Positions 35,094-45,004 of a stretch of DNA of 64,000 bases are shown in pieces. Below the pieces are notes generated by a model, which made no database searches, was not told where the DNA came from, and saw nothing but the letters and a program-made list of their open reading frames with translations. The stretch lies in NCBI GenBank assembly GCA_910579615.1, contig CAJTUA010000005.1, positions 169,209 to 233,208 on the forward strand, read 5' to 3'. Source of the DNA: an uncultured Lachnospiraceae bacterium. Lineage in GTDB: Bacteria; Bacillota; Clostridia; Lachnospirales; Lachnospiraceae. How positions within the stretch are numbered: the first letter of the stretch is position 1; the number at the start of each line of letters is the position of its first letter. Made by a program: the position numbers and the translations under genes.

Positions 35094-35478
35094 TGAGAAG
35101 CCAGTAAAATCAAGGGGTTTCACTGATTTCGTCCAAAACAGAAATGCCGTTGAAACGGTAAAAAAGAAGTGAAAATTTCCAAATTTTTACTTTGAAAATG
35201 GGAAAAATTAGGATACTTGACATTAAAATAACATAAGGCATCATGAGGCGCGTTGTTCTGTGCGGGATTTTTAAAAATTCTAAAAGATTTGTTTCTGATT
35301 TTGATTATCTGTTTCATTCTAAATTTTATATGTTGTTATGTCGTATCCGATTTTTCTTTATCCTATTTACCCAAAACCCAATTACCCAAGGGGAAATGTA
35401 GACGTTCTATCGAATCGTTGATTTGGTTGTATTGACTACTTATGAGTTTCAGACATAATTGCGAAAGGAGTATTACGA
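35094..35478. other. AT-rich gap, probable left boundary of the conjugative element
   Basis: No gene fits in this 385-base stretch, which is clearly richer in A/T than both sides. It holds a short CCGTT-GA-AACGG palindrome near 35153 and the promoter of the parA-like gene. The element end (attL) should be here, but no tRNA gene or obvious end repeat is visible, and the right end needed for comparison is outside the window. Confidence 0.4.
35432..35459 (+). promoter_or_regulatory. sigma-A promoter of the parA-like gene
   Basis: TTGACT (35432-35437), 16-base spacer, CATAAT (35454-35459); the leader would be only about 13 bases with GAAAGGAG. Confidence 0.6.
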
Positions 35479-36300
35479 ATGGCAAAGATTATAGCAGTCA
35501 TGAATGAGAAGGGCGGCGTGGGCAAATCTGCCACGGCCACCACCCTCGCATACCTGTTGGCAAAGCGCGAAAAGCGAACCTGCCTGATTGACTTTGACGG
35601 ACAGGGGCATTCCAGTATCATCTACGGTGTGAAGAACACGAACAAGTTGGAAGTGACGATCAACACGCTGTTGCGTAAAGTGATTGAGGACGAGCCGCTT
35701 CCGGAGCCAGAGGGCTACATATTGAAACATGAAAGCGGCGTGGAGGTCATCCCATCGAATTCGCAGCTTTTTACCCTAGAGCGCAACCTGTGCAATGTCG
35801 ATTTCCGGGAGCGGATACTGACGCAGTATGTGGATACCATCCGCGACCGATATCAGTATATCATTATTGACTGTATGCCTCAGATGGGGACACCGATGAT
35901 CAACGTGATGATGTGCGCGGACAGTATCATTGTCCCGACACAGGCGGAACTGTTGTCCACACAAGGGTTGGCGGAACTGCTGAAGCATTATCAGGTCATC
36001 CGCAGGAACAGCAACCACAAACTGCGGATTGAGGGCATCCTGATTACCATGGATTCGCCGAACACGATTGTGTCAGCGCAGGTGCGGGGGCTGATTGAGC
36101 AGGGCTTTGCCGGGGCTGTCCCGATTTTCCGGACGCACATCCCACGTTCCATCAAGGTGGCGGAGGCGGTGCTGTACCATAAAACAATCTGCGAGTATAT
36201 GCCGAATAACCCGGCGGCGGTTGCATACGAGAAATTTGTGGACGAGCTTTTGGGGGCAGAAGCCACAGCAGACAGGGAGGAGGTGCGTGCGGTTGGGTAG
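35479..36300 (+). CDS. ParA-family partition ATPase
   Basis: Cytoplasmic ATPase of 273 residues. Deviant Walker A KGGVGKSATATTLA (near 12), Walker A' IIIDCMPQMG (near 130) and the C-terminal family pattern (EGILITMDSPN) are clear. With the ParB-like protein it should stabilise the excised or replicating form of the element. GAAAGGAG precedes the start. Its end overlaps the parB-like gene by 14 bases (or 8 with the later start). Confidence 0.93.
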   Translation: MAKIIAVMNEKGGVGKSATATTLAYLLAKREKRTCLIDFDGQGHSSIIYGVKNTNKLEVTINTLLRKVIEDEPLPEPEGYILKHESGVEVIPSNSQLFTLERNLCNVDFRERILTQYVDTIRDRYQYIIIDCMPQMGTPMINVMMCADSIIVPTQAELLSTQGLAELLKHYQVIRRNSNHKLRIEGILITMDSPNTIVSAQVRGLIEQGFAGAVPIFRTHIPRSIKVAEAVLYHKTICEYMPNNPAAVAYEKFVDELLGAEATADREEVRAVG

Positions 36301-37402
36301 GCCGAGAATCAACCTGGAGGATTTCGACGATATGCTGAATTTCGAACCGGGGAAAGAAGATATGCCTGCATCCGCAAAAAACTCCCTGTCTGTTCCGGAA
36401 GCTTCTTCTTCTCTTGCTTTGGTATCTGTGTCTGACCAGGGGGCTGCGCCGGGGCAGGGCAGCATCCTGGAAATGGATTTCGCGCAGATGGAGCCGTTCC
36501 CGGAGCATAAATTCAAACTGTACGAAGGGCAGCAGCTTGATGATATGGTGGAGAGCATCCGGCAGTTTGGCATCCTGCTGCCCATAATCCTCTGGCATAC
36601 CGGGGAAGGGAAGCACATAATCCTGAGCGGGCATAACCGCCGCAATGCTGCAATGCTTGCGGGGCTGACGAAAGGTCCGGTGATTGTCCGGGAAGGGCTG
36701 ACGCACGACGAGGCGGTACTGATTGTAACGGAAACGAACCTGCGGCAGCGTTCCTTTGCCGACATGAGCCATTCCGAGCGGGCGTATTGTCTGGCACAGC
36801 ATTATGAGGCGCTGAAATCGCAGGGGAGGAGAAACGACCTTTTGACAGAGATTGAAATGCTCCTAAAGCCGCATGAATCAAGGGAAAATCCAACTTGTGC
36901 TCAAGTTGAGCACAAGTTGAAAAGCAGGGATAAAATAGGGGAGGAATATGGGCTTTCCCATGCAAAAGTTGCACGGTATATCCGGTTGGCAGGACTGGAT
37001 GCAGAATTGTTAAAAAGGGTGGATACTGGCGAAATTGCCTTCCTTGCCGCCTACGACCTGTCTTTTGTGGGGGACGCCACAAAACAACAGCGGATTGCAA
37101 ACCTTTTGGCATCCAATGGTTACAAGTTGGATATGAAAAAAGCGGAGCTGATTCGCAGCCATTACGAAAACGGAAAACTGACAGATACGGCACTTGTCCA
37201 GATACTCTCCGGCGAGAAAACCAGAAAGCCGAAGGGAGACCGGCCGAAGCCTTTTAAAGTCAAACCCGCCGTGATTACCAAGTATTTTACCGCCGGGCAG
37301 AGCACGAAGGAGATTGAGGAAACCATCGACCGGGCGTTGGAGTTCTATTTTAACAGTCAAAATGAGGAAAAAGATTTCCTGGAAGAAATGGAAGCTGAGT
37401 AA
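36287..37402 (+). CDS. ParB-like partition/nuclease-fold protein
   Basis: About 371 residues. GTG 36287 or TTG 36293 is the start, both after GGAGGAGG; the protein begins near LGRPRINLEDFDDML. The ParB N-terminal domain follows (EGQQLDDMVESIRQFGILLP and ILSGHNRRNAAM, the GxxRxxA-type motif), then an HTH region (GLSHAKVARYIRLAG), and a C-terminal segment for dimerisation. It overlaps the parA-like gene, so the two are translated together. A 29-bp perfect palindrome lies inside the coding region at 36891-36919. Confidence 0.88.
   Translation: MRLGRPRINLEDFDDMLNFEPGKEDMPASAKNSLSVPEASSSLALVSVSDQGAAPGQGSILEMDFAQMEPFPEHKFKLYEGQQLDDMVESIRQFGILLPIILWHTGEGKHIILSGHNRRNAAMLAGLTKGPVIVREGLTHDEAVLIVTETNLRQRSFADMSHSERAYCLAQHYEALKSQGRRNDLLTEIEMLLKPHESRENPTCAQVEHKLKSRDKIGEEYGLSHAKVARYIRLAGLDAELLKRVDTGEIAFLAAYDLSFVGDATKQQRIANLLASNGYKLDMKKAELIRSHYENGKLTDTALVQILSGEKTRKPKGDRPKPFKVKPAVITKYFTAGQSTKEIEETIDRALEFYFNSQNEEKDFLEEMEAE
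36891..36919. repeat. 29-bp perfect palindrome inside the parB-like gene
   Basis: Arms of 14 bases (CAACTTGTGCTCAA and its exact complement) around one G. It encodes part of a variable linker (TCAQVEHKLK). Too perfect for chance in coding DNA; a centromere-like site for ParB is one idea. Confidence 0.7.
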
Positions 37403-37417
37403 ACCGGGAGGAAATCA

Positions 37418-37530
37418 GGGGCGCACGGAACCGTTTGGAACCGGAAGGAAAAAACGGGGTTTCGGCTTGACAGTCTTCACCTTGCCGTCAGCTATGATAT
37501 ATAATCCATACTTCCAAGGTTGTGCGCCCC
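37418..37530 (+). repeat. long-range 9-bp inverted repeat in the leader of the helicase gene
   Basis: GGGGCGCAC (37418-37426) and GTGCGCCCC (37522-37530) are exact complements 95 bases apart in the 171-base gap. A TATAAT at 37500-37505 with a weak TTCACC upstream may be the promoter of the next gene. Confidence 0.4.
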
Positions 37531-37573
37531 AAAATAAAAAAATAAGAAAAAAACAAGAAATGGGGGTGACAGC

Positions 37574-40500
37574 TTGAACAAAGCGACCAGACTGGCCGAC
37601 CTTTACGCAGCGTCGGTGCAGGAATACACCAAGACACCGGAAGAATGGAAGGGGCTGCTGTCCTGTGTCGCAAGGTTTTACAAGCGTTCGTTTGACAATG
37701 CGGTGCTAATCTATGCACAGAGACCGAATGCCACGCAGCTTGGGACGTTTGACGAGTGGCATGACAAGCGCATCGGGCGCAGCATCAACCGTGGGGCAAA
37801 GAGTATTGCGGTGATTGATATGGTGAACCCAAACGCAAGCATCAAGCACCTGTTTGACTTCCTGGATACCAATGGGAGTGTCCAGTCCTACCGCAACCTC
37901 CAGAAACAGCTTTGGGAACTTGAAGAACAGTATCGTCCGGAAGTCATAGTGCGGCTCCATGAGAAATACAGCCTCCCGGCAAACAGCATCGAAGCCTGCC
38001 TGTACCGTCTGGTGGAACAGCGCGTCAGGGAAATGCTGCCTGCCTGTCTGGAAGGGTTTCAGGTGGCGGATGAGGACAGCCCTCTTTACGGGATGCCGGA
38101 GGCGGCTGTAAAAGCAGAATTTTCCGCGCTTGTGGAGGAAAGTGTTGCCTACACGGTATTCTCAAAATGTGGGGTTTCGACCGAATGGTCAAAGGGAAGC
38201 TTTGAAAATATCCACAATTATAACAGCCTCCCGCTTTTCATGGCATTGGGAAACTTCACCGTTTCCATTGCAAGACCGATTTTGAGGGAGGTTTACCAGG
38301 AAATCCAGAACATCAAAAACGAAAGGAGCAAAATCTATGAGGACAGAGCCATTGATGAACCTAGGGTATCAACCGGGAAAAGACGGGATGCTGTATCCCA
38401 AACTCCAGATTTCGACCGACATACGGACCGACCAGGTATCAGCGGGACGGTTCGGCGGACTCTGGAAGGACTACATGATGGAGGAACATCCGCACCGCCT
38501 CTCCGAACTGGTGGCACAGGGGAAAATCAACGAGATGATTTTGCAGGTGGAAAAGGAGGCAGTACAGCGGAAGGAGGAGCAAATACAGCAGCTCCTGACC
38601 ATGCAACCGATGCCGGAGACAGAAGATATGATGGAACGGGCGGGGCATCTCGCCATGATAACGAGGGAAGCAGAGGAGAGCGTGATAAACGAAGTGGTAC
38701 TGAGAATCAGGTAGCATCGCAATCCCCGCCGCCTACACAACCGCCCGCAGATGGGAATAAGCCGTCTGCGGGCGGTTTTTTTGTTGTCCCGCCGAGAACA
38801 CAGGGACAGGCAGCAGGAAAGGGAAATGCGCAGGAAGGGAGAGAAAACAATACCCTTATCGATGCAGTATTGTGCGCGGATGACCTTACGCCAGATGCGG
38901 CAGGATGGTTGAAGGACATCGTGGGATTCTATCAGGAAAATGATAACCCAGAACTAAGAGCCCATGTCCTGAGAATCTTTTACCGGGGGATGAACAGGAA
39001 TTATGGAACAAAGGATGGGATGTATCGTGTGCGTATCCTGGCGGATGAGGAAAAGCTGACCATATTGGAACGTGGGAACAGCAGTTCTTATACTTACGAG
39101 GAACTTGCAGGGCGGGTGGAATGGTTAATCCGGGATGGACGCTATCCGTTTTCTGGCACAGAGGAGCAGGCAGGGAAACCGGAGGAAGAAAAAGCCCCGT
39201 TTGCCAGGGAAGAAGCGGGACAGAAAGAAACAGGGGCAGTAGATTCCAGTGAAGAAAATGCAAAAAACGCTGAAAAAGAAAATAAAAACAGGAAAGATAC
39301 AGAACCGGAAGGCATCGACAAAAAAGAAATCGGTGGGGAATATACAGACTTAAATAGCACAGACGGAACAATAAAAGAAAGGGAGGGCGGAAGCAAAAGG
39401 GATACCTTGCCAGAGGAAAATCAGGCAGGGCAGGAGCCGCAGGGGGAGTATGCACCTGCCGGAAAAATACTGGGTCAGGGAAGAGTGGATGGCAGGCAGA
39501 TTTCTTTGTTTGATGGGGAAATCCAGGATGGTTATGAGGATGTTTCCGGTGCAGATGGCGATGCCATGTTGGATGGGTTGGCAATGTCGAACGAACAGGC
39601 AACGGTGCAAGGGGAAGCAATACCAGATACTTCTTCCGGGCAATTCCAAACCAAACATCCCCAGGTGCAGCCAGCCACAGACACCCAAAACTACCGCTTT
39701 TCCGAATCCCACCATCTTTATGACGGTGGTCCAAAAACCAAATGTCAAAACAATATCGCAGCAATCCGCTTGTTAAAGGAACTGCAGGCGCAGTCCCGCA
39801 TGGCAAACGCCAAAGAACAGATTACCCTTGCAAAATTCGTCGGTTGGGGCGGTCTTGCCAATGCCCTGACACCGGACAAGCCCGGTTGGGAGAACCAGTA
39901 TGAGGACATCAAAAGCCTGCTGACCGATGAGGAATTTGCCGCGGCACAGGAGAGTACCCTAACCGCCTATTATACGGAACAGGGCATCATCCGGCATATC
40001 TATGATGCACTCAGCCAGTTTGGTTTTCGCGGCGGAAACATTTTAGACCCCGCAATGGCAACAGGGAACTTCTTTTCCGTCCTTCCGGAAAGTATGAAAA
40101 ATGCAAGGCTGTACGGTGTGGAAATTGAACCAATCTCCGGGGGCATTGCAAAGCAGCTTTACCCGGATGCAGATATCCGGGTAGCGGGCTTTGAGCATAC
40201 CCCCTACCCTGACCAGTTCTTTGACCTCGTGATTGGCAACATCCCTTTCAACTCCATCAAAGTGGACGACCCGAAATACAACCGCTACAACTTCCGTATC
40301 CATGACTATTTTCTCGCAAAATCCCTGGATAAGCTGCGGCCGGGCGGTATCCTTGCCGTGATTACCTCAAAGTACACGATGGATAAGGCAAACCCAACGA
40401 ACCGGAAATACCTCGCGCAGAGGGCAGAACTCATTGGGGCAATCCGCCTGCCAAACAATGCGTTCCGACAGGTCGCAGGGACGGAGGTCACAACGGATAT

Positions 40501-43500
40501 CCTGTTTTTGCAAAAACGGGAGAGGGAAATCGTGCCGGATGAGAACAACAGCCCATGGCTTTCCATAGAGCAGGATGTGGACGGCATCCCCATCAACTGC
40601 TATTTCATCGACCACCCGGAGATGGTTCTTGGGAAGATGGTGTTTGATGAAAGTATGTATGGCAATGAGAAGACTACCGCCTGCCACCCAATCCCTGGCG
40701 ATGACCTGGATGAGCGCCTGGGACGCGCCGTCAGTTACCTGGAGGGGGAATACCGGGAACCAGAACAGGGGGAATCTGCCACAGAGGACGATGTACCCAC
40801 GCCGGAGGACATGCCGCTCCCGGCAGACCCTGGTGTTCGAAATTTTTCCTATACTTTGGTCGATAACAGGCTGTATTACCGGGAACATTCCCGGATGTAC
40901 CCACAGGAGACCGCAGGGAAGCGGGCGGAGCGAATCAAAGGGCTTGTGGAAATCACACAGACGCTGAGGGGGCTGATTGACTTTCAGAACCAGGAGCAGG
41001 GAACCATGCCCGAAGCGGAATATGAAACGACCCTGAAAGCACATATCGCAAACCTGAATACTGTCTATGACCATTTCGTGAAGGCGTATGGATACATCAA
41101 TTCCAGTGCAAATGTTACAGCATTTTCGCAGGATGCCAACGCGCCGCTCCTGCGATCCATTGAGAAGGAGCGGAAGGACGAAAAGGGGGTGTATGATAAG
41201 ACCGCCGTATTCCACAGGGCGACCATACGCCCGAAAAACCTGCCGACCGCTGTGTTTTGTGCGGAAGAAGCATTGAAAGTATCCCTAAATGTAAAAGGCA
41301 GTGTTGACCTTGAATATATGGCAGGTTTATACCGGAAACCGGATCAGCGCATTGCCACGAAGGAGGAAATCATTGCGGAACTGGGGGAGCAGATTTATCA
41401 GAATCCAGTCAGATATGCAGGGAACCCTTATGCGGGATGGGAGACGGCAGGGGAATACCTGAGTGGTTATGTGAAAGACAAATTAACCGAGGCCATCTTA
41501 AAGGCGGAGGAAGAACCGGAACGCTTTGCACGGAACGTGGAGGCACTAAAGGCTGTGCAGCCCACCCCGCTGACACCGGCAGAAATCCGTTTCTCCTTAG
41601 GGACACCGTGGATACCATTGGAGGTCTATCAGGATTTTATGTACGAAACTTTCAAGACACAGGGATGGAACCGAATGGGGCGGAATGCGGTTGTTCTTGA
41701 GTATTCAAAATATAGCAGCACCTATTTCATTGCCAATAAGGGAAGTGAGAAAAAGTCGGTTACAGTTAACCAGGTTTATGGTACAGAGCGGATGAATGCG
41801 TATGAGATATTGGAGGCATCCTTAAACCTCCGTTTCGTGGAAGTCCGCGACAAGGTGGAATACACCGACCCAGTGACAGGGGAAGAAAAAGAGAAATATG
41901 TCCTGAATAAAAAAGAAACTATAATTGCGCGTGAAAAGCAGGCACAGCTCAAAGCGGAGTTTGAGCAGTGGCTGTTTGCTGAACCGGAGCGAGGGGCAAG
42001 CCTGACCAAACTGTACAACGACCGTTTCAACAACCTGCGTCCGCGTGAGTATGATGGGAGGGAACTTGTGCTGCCGGATTTGGCAGAAGGGATTAAGTTA
42101 AGGAAACACCAACTAGACGTGGTGGCACACGGGCTGTATGGTGAGGGGAACCTCCTGATGGCGCACGAGGTGGGTGCAGGAAAGACGTATGCTGCCATTG
42201 TGCTGACCCATGAGATGAAGCGGCTTGGGAAAGCGAACAAGCCGCTGATTGCCGTCCCGAACCACCTGGTCGGGCAGTGGTCGGACGCTTATCTGGAACT
42301 CTACCCGAATGCCAACCTCCTTGTGGCAGGGAAGCGGGACTTTGAGAAACAGAACCGCCGCCGTTTTGTCAGCCGGATTGCGACAGGGGACTATGATTGT
42401 ATCATCATGGCGCATTCCAGTTTTGAGCGGATTGGGATGTCGCGGGAACGGCAGCTTGCCTCCATGCAGAGGGAACTCGATGCGGTAACGGAGGCAATCC
42501 GCGAGCAGAAAGCCAGAAGCGGGGATGGTTGGTCCCTAAAGCAGATGCAGATTTTCCGAAAGAACCTGCAATTCCGGTTTGACCAACTGTTTCACGCGGC
42601 GAAGAAGGATGATGTCATCAACTTTGAGGAACTTGGCGTGGATGCCTTAATTGTGGATGAGGCTCACGCCTACAAAAATAATTTTTCCTACACAAAAATG
42701 CGTAACGTTGCCGGAATCAGCAGCCAGAGCAGCCAGCGTGCGATGGACATGCACCAGAAATGCCAGTATATCAACGAAATCAGCGGCGGGAGGAACGTGA
42801 TTTACCTCACCGGGACACCAGTGAGCAATTCCATGTCCGAGCTATATGTGATGCAAAAGACCTTACAGCCACAGGAACTGGAACGCCGCGGGGTGCTGAT
42901 GTTTGACGAGTGGGCGGGGACATTCGGGAAAGTCACATCCTCACTGGAGATACGCCCGGAGGGGAACGGCTACCAGATGAAGAACCGCTTTTCGCAGTTC
43001 CACAACCTGCCGGAGCTGATGGGGATGTTTGCATTGGTTGCGGATATCCGGACGGCGGACATGTTGGACTTGCCGACACCAAAACTTAAGATGGGCGCGC
43101 CGCAGATTATCAAATCCGCCTGCACCCCCGAACAGAAATATATTGTCATGGAACTGGCGGAACGTGCTGAAGAAATCCGGAGTGGGAAAGTGGACAGCAG
43201 CCAGGATAACTTTTTGAAGCTGACCCACGAGGCGCGTCTGCTCTCCACCGACCCACGGGCGATTGATGCTGCCATTGCGGACGACCCGGATACCAAGCTG
43301 AACCAATGCGCAAGGAACGTGGCAAGGATATACCATGGGACGGAGGGGGAGAAGCTGACGCAGATTATCTTCTGCGACCAGGGGACACCGAAATATGACG
43401 GCAGTTTTAACTTTTATGAGGCAACAAAGGAGGCGCTGACCCGGCAGGGGGTAAAGCCGGAGGAAATCGCCTTTATCCATGACGCAAAGACCGATATGCA

Positions 43501-44962
43501 GCGGGAGCAGCTCTTTGAGAAGGTGAGGAAGGGGGAAACACGCATCCTGATGGGGAGCACGGAAAAGATGGGTACAGGGACAAATGTGCAGCAAAAACTG
43601 GTTGCGCTGCACCATCTTGATGTACCGTGGCGGCCTGCCGACCTGACACAGCGCAATGGGCGTATCCTGCGCCAGGGGAATGAAAACGAGGAAGTCTCCA
43701 TTTATAACTATATCACAGAAAACACCTTCGACGCTTATCTCTGGCAGATACTGGAGCAGAAACAGCGGTATATCAGCCAGATTATGACCGGGCGCTCCGC
43801 CCTGCGTACCTGTGAGGACTTAGACGAAACGGTGCTCCAGTATGCGGAGTTTAAGGCACTGGCGACCTCTGACCCAAGGGTGAAGGAGAAAATGGAAGTG
43901 GACAACGAGATCAACCGTCTGACGGTATTGAAATCCTCATGGAAAAGCGGGAAAAACCATCTCCAACAGCAGGTGACCCGCACCTACCCGGAGCAGATTG
44001 CAAGGCAGGAGAAAAAGGTTGCCATACACGAAGCAGACCTGCAAACTTACCAGTCGAGAAAAACAGCAGATTTCCAGATAATAGTTGACGGGAGGCTCCA
44101 TACGGAGCGGACAAAGGCAGCGGAGCATTTCATGCTCTGTGCCCGCAGGCTTGGGGGGAATCCGGATGCCAGTCTTGACATTGGTTGCTATGCGGGTTTT
44201 GGTATCCGCCTGGTGCGCAAGTTCCGGGATGACGTGGAAATCCATCTCTGTGGGAGAGGGATTTACAAGACTGAGTACGGGGATTCGGAACTTGGCAACA
44301 TTACCCGTATTGTAAACCTGGCAGAGCGTCTTGGCGCGGAGCTTGAAACAACAAGGGGGGAACTTGTAAACTTAAAACAGCAGCTTACGGCAGCAAAGGA
44401 AGAATGCGGGAAACCGTTCCCGGAGGAGGAACGACTTTTGGAGCTACAGAAGAAAAAGGTGCAGCTTGACCTTGCGTTGGAGTTTAAGGAAGGAGGGGAG
44501 GAGGCCATAGGGGAGGGAGAAAAAAACGGGGAAGAAGACCAAGGACAGGACACACTGACAACAGGGCAGAAATTATACCGGAAGCTAAGTCTGTTTGCAG
44601 CGCCCATACTGGATGGTGGGGCGTACTACATGAAGCTGCGTTCGGAAGGGTTTGATGACCTGGTGTTGGAGGATATCGGAGAGGGAGGTTACAGCATCGC
44701 CCATTATTACGAGCAGAATGGTGACCTTATGCGCGACCCGGAGGTGACCTTTACCATTGACCGGGAAAGACGGTCCATCCATCCTACCTCGTACCTCCAG
44801 GACAATATGGGAATCTATTATGAAACCGCCAAAGTTACCCCGGAAAAAGTGGCGGATTTGGAAGTATTTCTGTCCCAGTGGTTTACGAATATCCGACAGC
44901 AGGGATTTGAAGTGGGCGAGGTCAGGACGTATGGAGACGAGGAAGACAGCATGGAGAGGTAG
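37574..44962 (+). CDS. giant DNA methylase - SNF2-type helicase (2462 aa)
   Basis: Multi-domain DNA-handling protein typical of large Firmicutes and Bacteroides mobile elements. About 1-250: ArdC/LtrC-like domain (FDNAVLIYAQRPNATQLGTF). About 255-380: low-complexity stretch overlapped by another gene. About 740-960: N6-adenine methylase fold (ILDPAMATGNFF, active motif NIPF in place of NPPF). About 1500-2080: SF2/SNF2 helicase with Walker A AHEVGAGKTYAA, DEAH (near 1695) and the motif VI region QRNGRILRQG; then a coiled-coil tail. The start is TTG 37574 after GGGGGTGACAGC. Probable roles are protection of incoming DNA and remodelling; the altered NIPF motif leaves methylation uncertain. Confidence 0.9.
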   Translation: MNKATRLADLYAASVQEYTKTPEEWKGLLSCVARFYKRSFDNAVLIYAQRPNATQLGTFDEWHDKRIGRSINRGAKSIAVIDMVNPNASIKHLFDFLDTNGSVQSYRNLQKQLWELEEQYRPEVIVRLHEKYSLPANSIEACLYRLVEQRVREMLPACLEGFQVADEDSPLYGMPEAAVKAEFSALVEESVAYTVFSKCGVSTEWSKGSFENIHNYNSLPLFMALGNFTVSIARPILREVYQEIQNIKNERSKIYEDRAIDEPRVSTGKRRDAVSQTPDFDRHTDRPGISGTVRRTLEGLHDGGTSAPPLRTGGTGENQRDDFAGGKGGSTAEGGANTAAPDHATDAGDRRYDGTGGASRHDNEGSRGERDKRSGTENQVASQSPPPTQPPADGNKPSAGGFFVVPPRTQGQAAGKGNAQEGRENNTLIDAVLCADDLTPDAAGWLKDIVGFYQENDNPELRAHVLRIFYRGMNRNYGTKDGMYRVRILADEEKLTILERGNSSSYTYEELAGRVEWLIRDGRYPFSGTEEQAGKPEEEKAPFAREEAGQKETGAVDSSEENAKNAEKENKNRKDTEPEGIDKKEIGGEYTDLNSTDGTIKEREGGSKRDTLPEENQAGQEPQGEYAPAGKILGQGRVDGRQISLFDGEIQDGYEDVSGADGDAMLDGLAMSNEQATVQGEAIPDTSSGQFQTKHPQVQPATDTQNYRFSESHHLYDGGPKTKCQNNIAAIRLLKELQAQSRMANAKEQITLAKFVGWGGLANALTPDKPGWENQYEDIKSLLTDEEFAAAQESTLTAYYTEQGIIRHIYDALSQFGFRGGNILDPAMATGNFFSVLPESMKNARLYGVEIEPISGGIAKQLYPDADIRVAGFEHTPYPDQFFDLVIGNIPFNSIKVDDPKYNRYNFRIHDYFLAKSLDKLRPGGILAVITSKYTMDKANPTNRKYLAQRAELIGAIRLPNNAFRQVAGTEVTTDILFLQKREREIVPDENNSPWLSIEQDVDGIPINCYFIDHPEMVLGKMVFDESMYGNEKTTACHPIPGDDLDERLGRAVSYLEGEYREPEQGESATEDDVPTPEDMPLPADPGVRNFSYTLVDNRLYYREHSRMYPQETAGKRAERIKGLVEITQTLRGLIDFQNQEQGTMPEAEYETTLKAHIANLNTVYDHFVKAYGYINSSANVTAFSQDANAPLLRSIEKERKDEKGVYDKTAVFHRATIRPKNLPTAVFCAEEALKVSLNVKGSVDLEYMAGLYRKPDQRIATKEEIIAELGEQIYQNPVRYAGNPYAGWETAGEYLSGYVKDKLTEAILKAEEEPERFARNVEALKAVQPTPLTPAEIRFSLGTPWIPLEVYQDFMYETFKTQGWNRMGRNAVVLEYSKYSSTYFIANKGSEKKSVTVNQVYGTERMNAYEILEASLNLRFVEVRDKVEYTDPVTGEEKEKYVLNKKETIIAREKQAQLKAEFEQWLFAEPERGASLTKLYNDRFNNLRPREYDGRELVLPDLAEGIKLRKHQLDVVAHGLYGEGNLLMAHEVGAGKTYAAIVLTHEMKRLGKANKPLIAVPNHLVGQWSDAYLELYPNANLLVAGKRDFEKQNRRRFVSRIATGDYDCIIMAHSSFERIGMSRERQLASMQRELDAVTEAIREQKARSGDGWSLKQMQIFRKNLQFRFDQLFHAAKKDDVINFEELGVDALIVDEAHAYKNNFSYTKMRNVAGISSQSSQRAMDMHQKCQYINEISGGRNVIYLTGTPVSNSMSELYVMQKTLQPQELERRGVLMFDEWAGTFGKVTSSLEIRPEGNGYQMKNRFSQFHNLPELMGMFALVADIRTADMLDLPTPKLKMGAPQIIKSACTPEQKYIVMELAERAEEIRSGKVDSSQDNFLKLTHEARLLSTDPRAIDAAIADDPDTKLNQCARNVARIYHGTEGEKLTQIIFCDQGTPKYDGSFNFYEATKEALTRQGVKPEEIAFIHDAKTDMQREQLFEKVRKGETRILMGSTEKMGTGTNVQQKLVALHHLDVPWRPADLTQRNGRILRQGNENEEVSIYNYITENTFDAYLWQILEQKQRYISQIMTGRSALRTCEDLDETVLQYAEFKALATSDPRVKEKMEVDNEINRLTVLKSSWKSGKNHLQQQVTRTYPEQIARQEKKVAIHEADLQTYQSRKTADFQIIVDGRLHTERTKAAEHFMLCARRLGGNPDASLDIGCYAGFGIRLVRKFRDDVEIHLCGRGIYKTEYGDSELGNITRIVNLAERLGAELETTRGELVNLKQQLTAAKEECGKPFPEEERLLELQKKKVQLDLALEFKEGGEEAIGEGEKNGEEDQGQDTLTTGQKLYRKLSLFAAPILDGGAYYMKLRSEGFDDLVLEDIGEGGYSIAHYYEQNGDLMRDPEVTFTIDRERRSIHPTSYLQDNMGIYYETAKVTPEKVADLEVFLSQWFTNIRQQGFEVGEVRTYGDEEDSMER
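38337..38714 (+). CDS. TnpV-like protein, overlapping the helicase gene in the +1 frame
   Basis: 125 residues fully inside the giant helicase gene but in the +1 frame. A textbook AAAGGAG (about 38325-38331) precedes ATG 38337, and the protein reads like a TnpV-family member of clostridial mobile elements (LYPKLQISTDI, VSAGRFGGLWKDYMMEEHP, helical charged C-terminus). In the same stretch the helicase frame is low-complexity (Gly/Arg/Asp-rich), as expected when the other frame is the constrained one. Function of TnpV-like proteins is not established. The dual coding itself is directly visible. Confidence 0.7.
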   Translation: MRTEPLMNLGYQPGKDGMLYPKLQISTDIRTDQVSAGRFGGLWKDYMMEEHPHRLSELVAQGKINEMILQVEKEAVQRKEEQIQQLLTMQPMPETEDMMERAGHLAMITREAEESVINEVVLRIR

Positions 44963-45004
44963 GAGGGGCTGAGATATCAGTATGGAACGACGGGAGGGAT
45001 TTTT

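Noticed and set aside
35094..35478. A tRNA gene as integration site
   Set aside because: No cloverleaf or TTCGANTC-type T-arm sequence was found in the gap.
38886..39806. A 306-codon minus-strand frame opposite the giant helicase gene
   Set aside because: Pro/His/Cys-rich translation without domain pattern; a shadow of the low-complexity part of the helicase frame.
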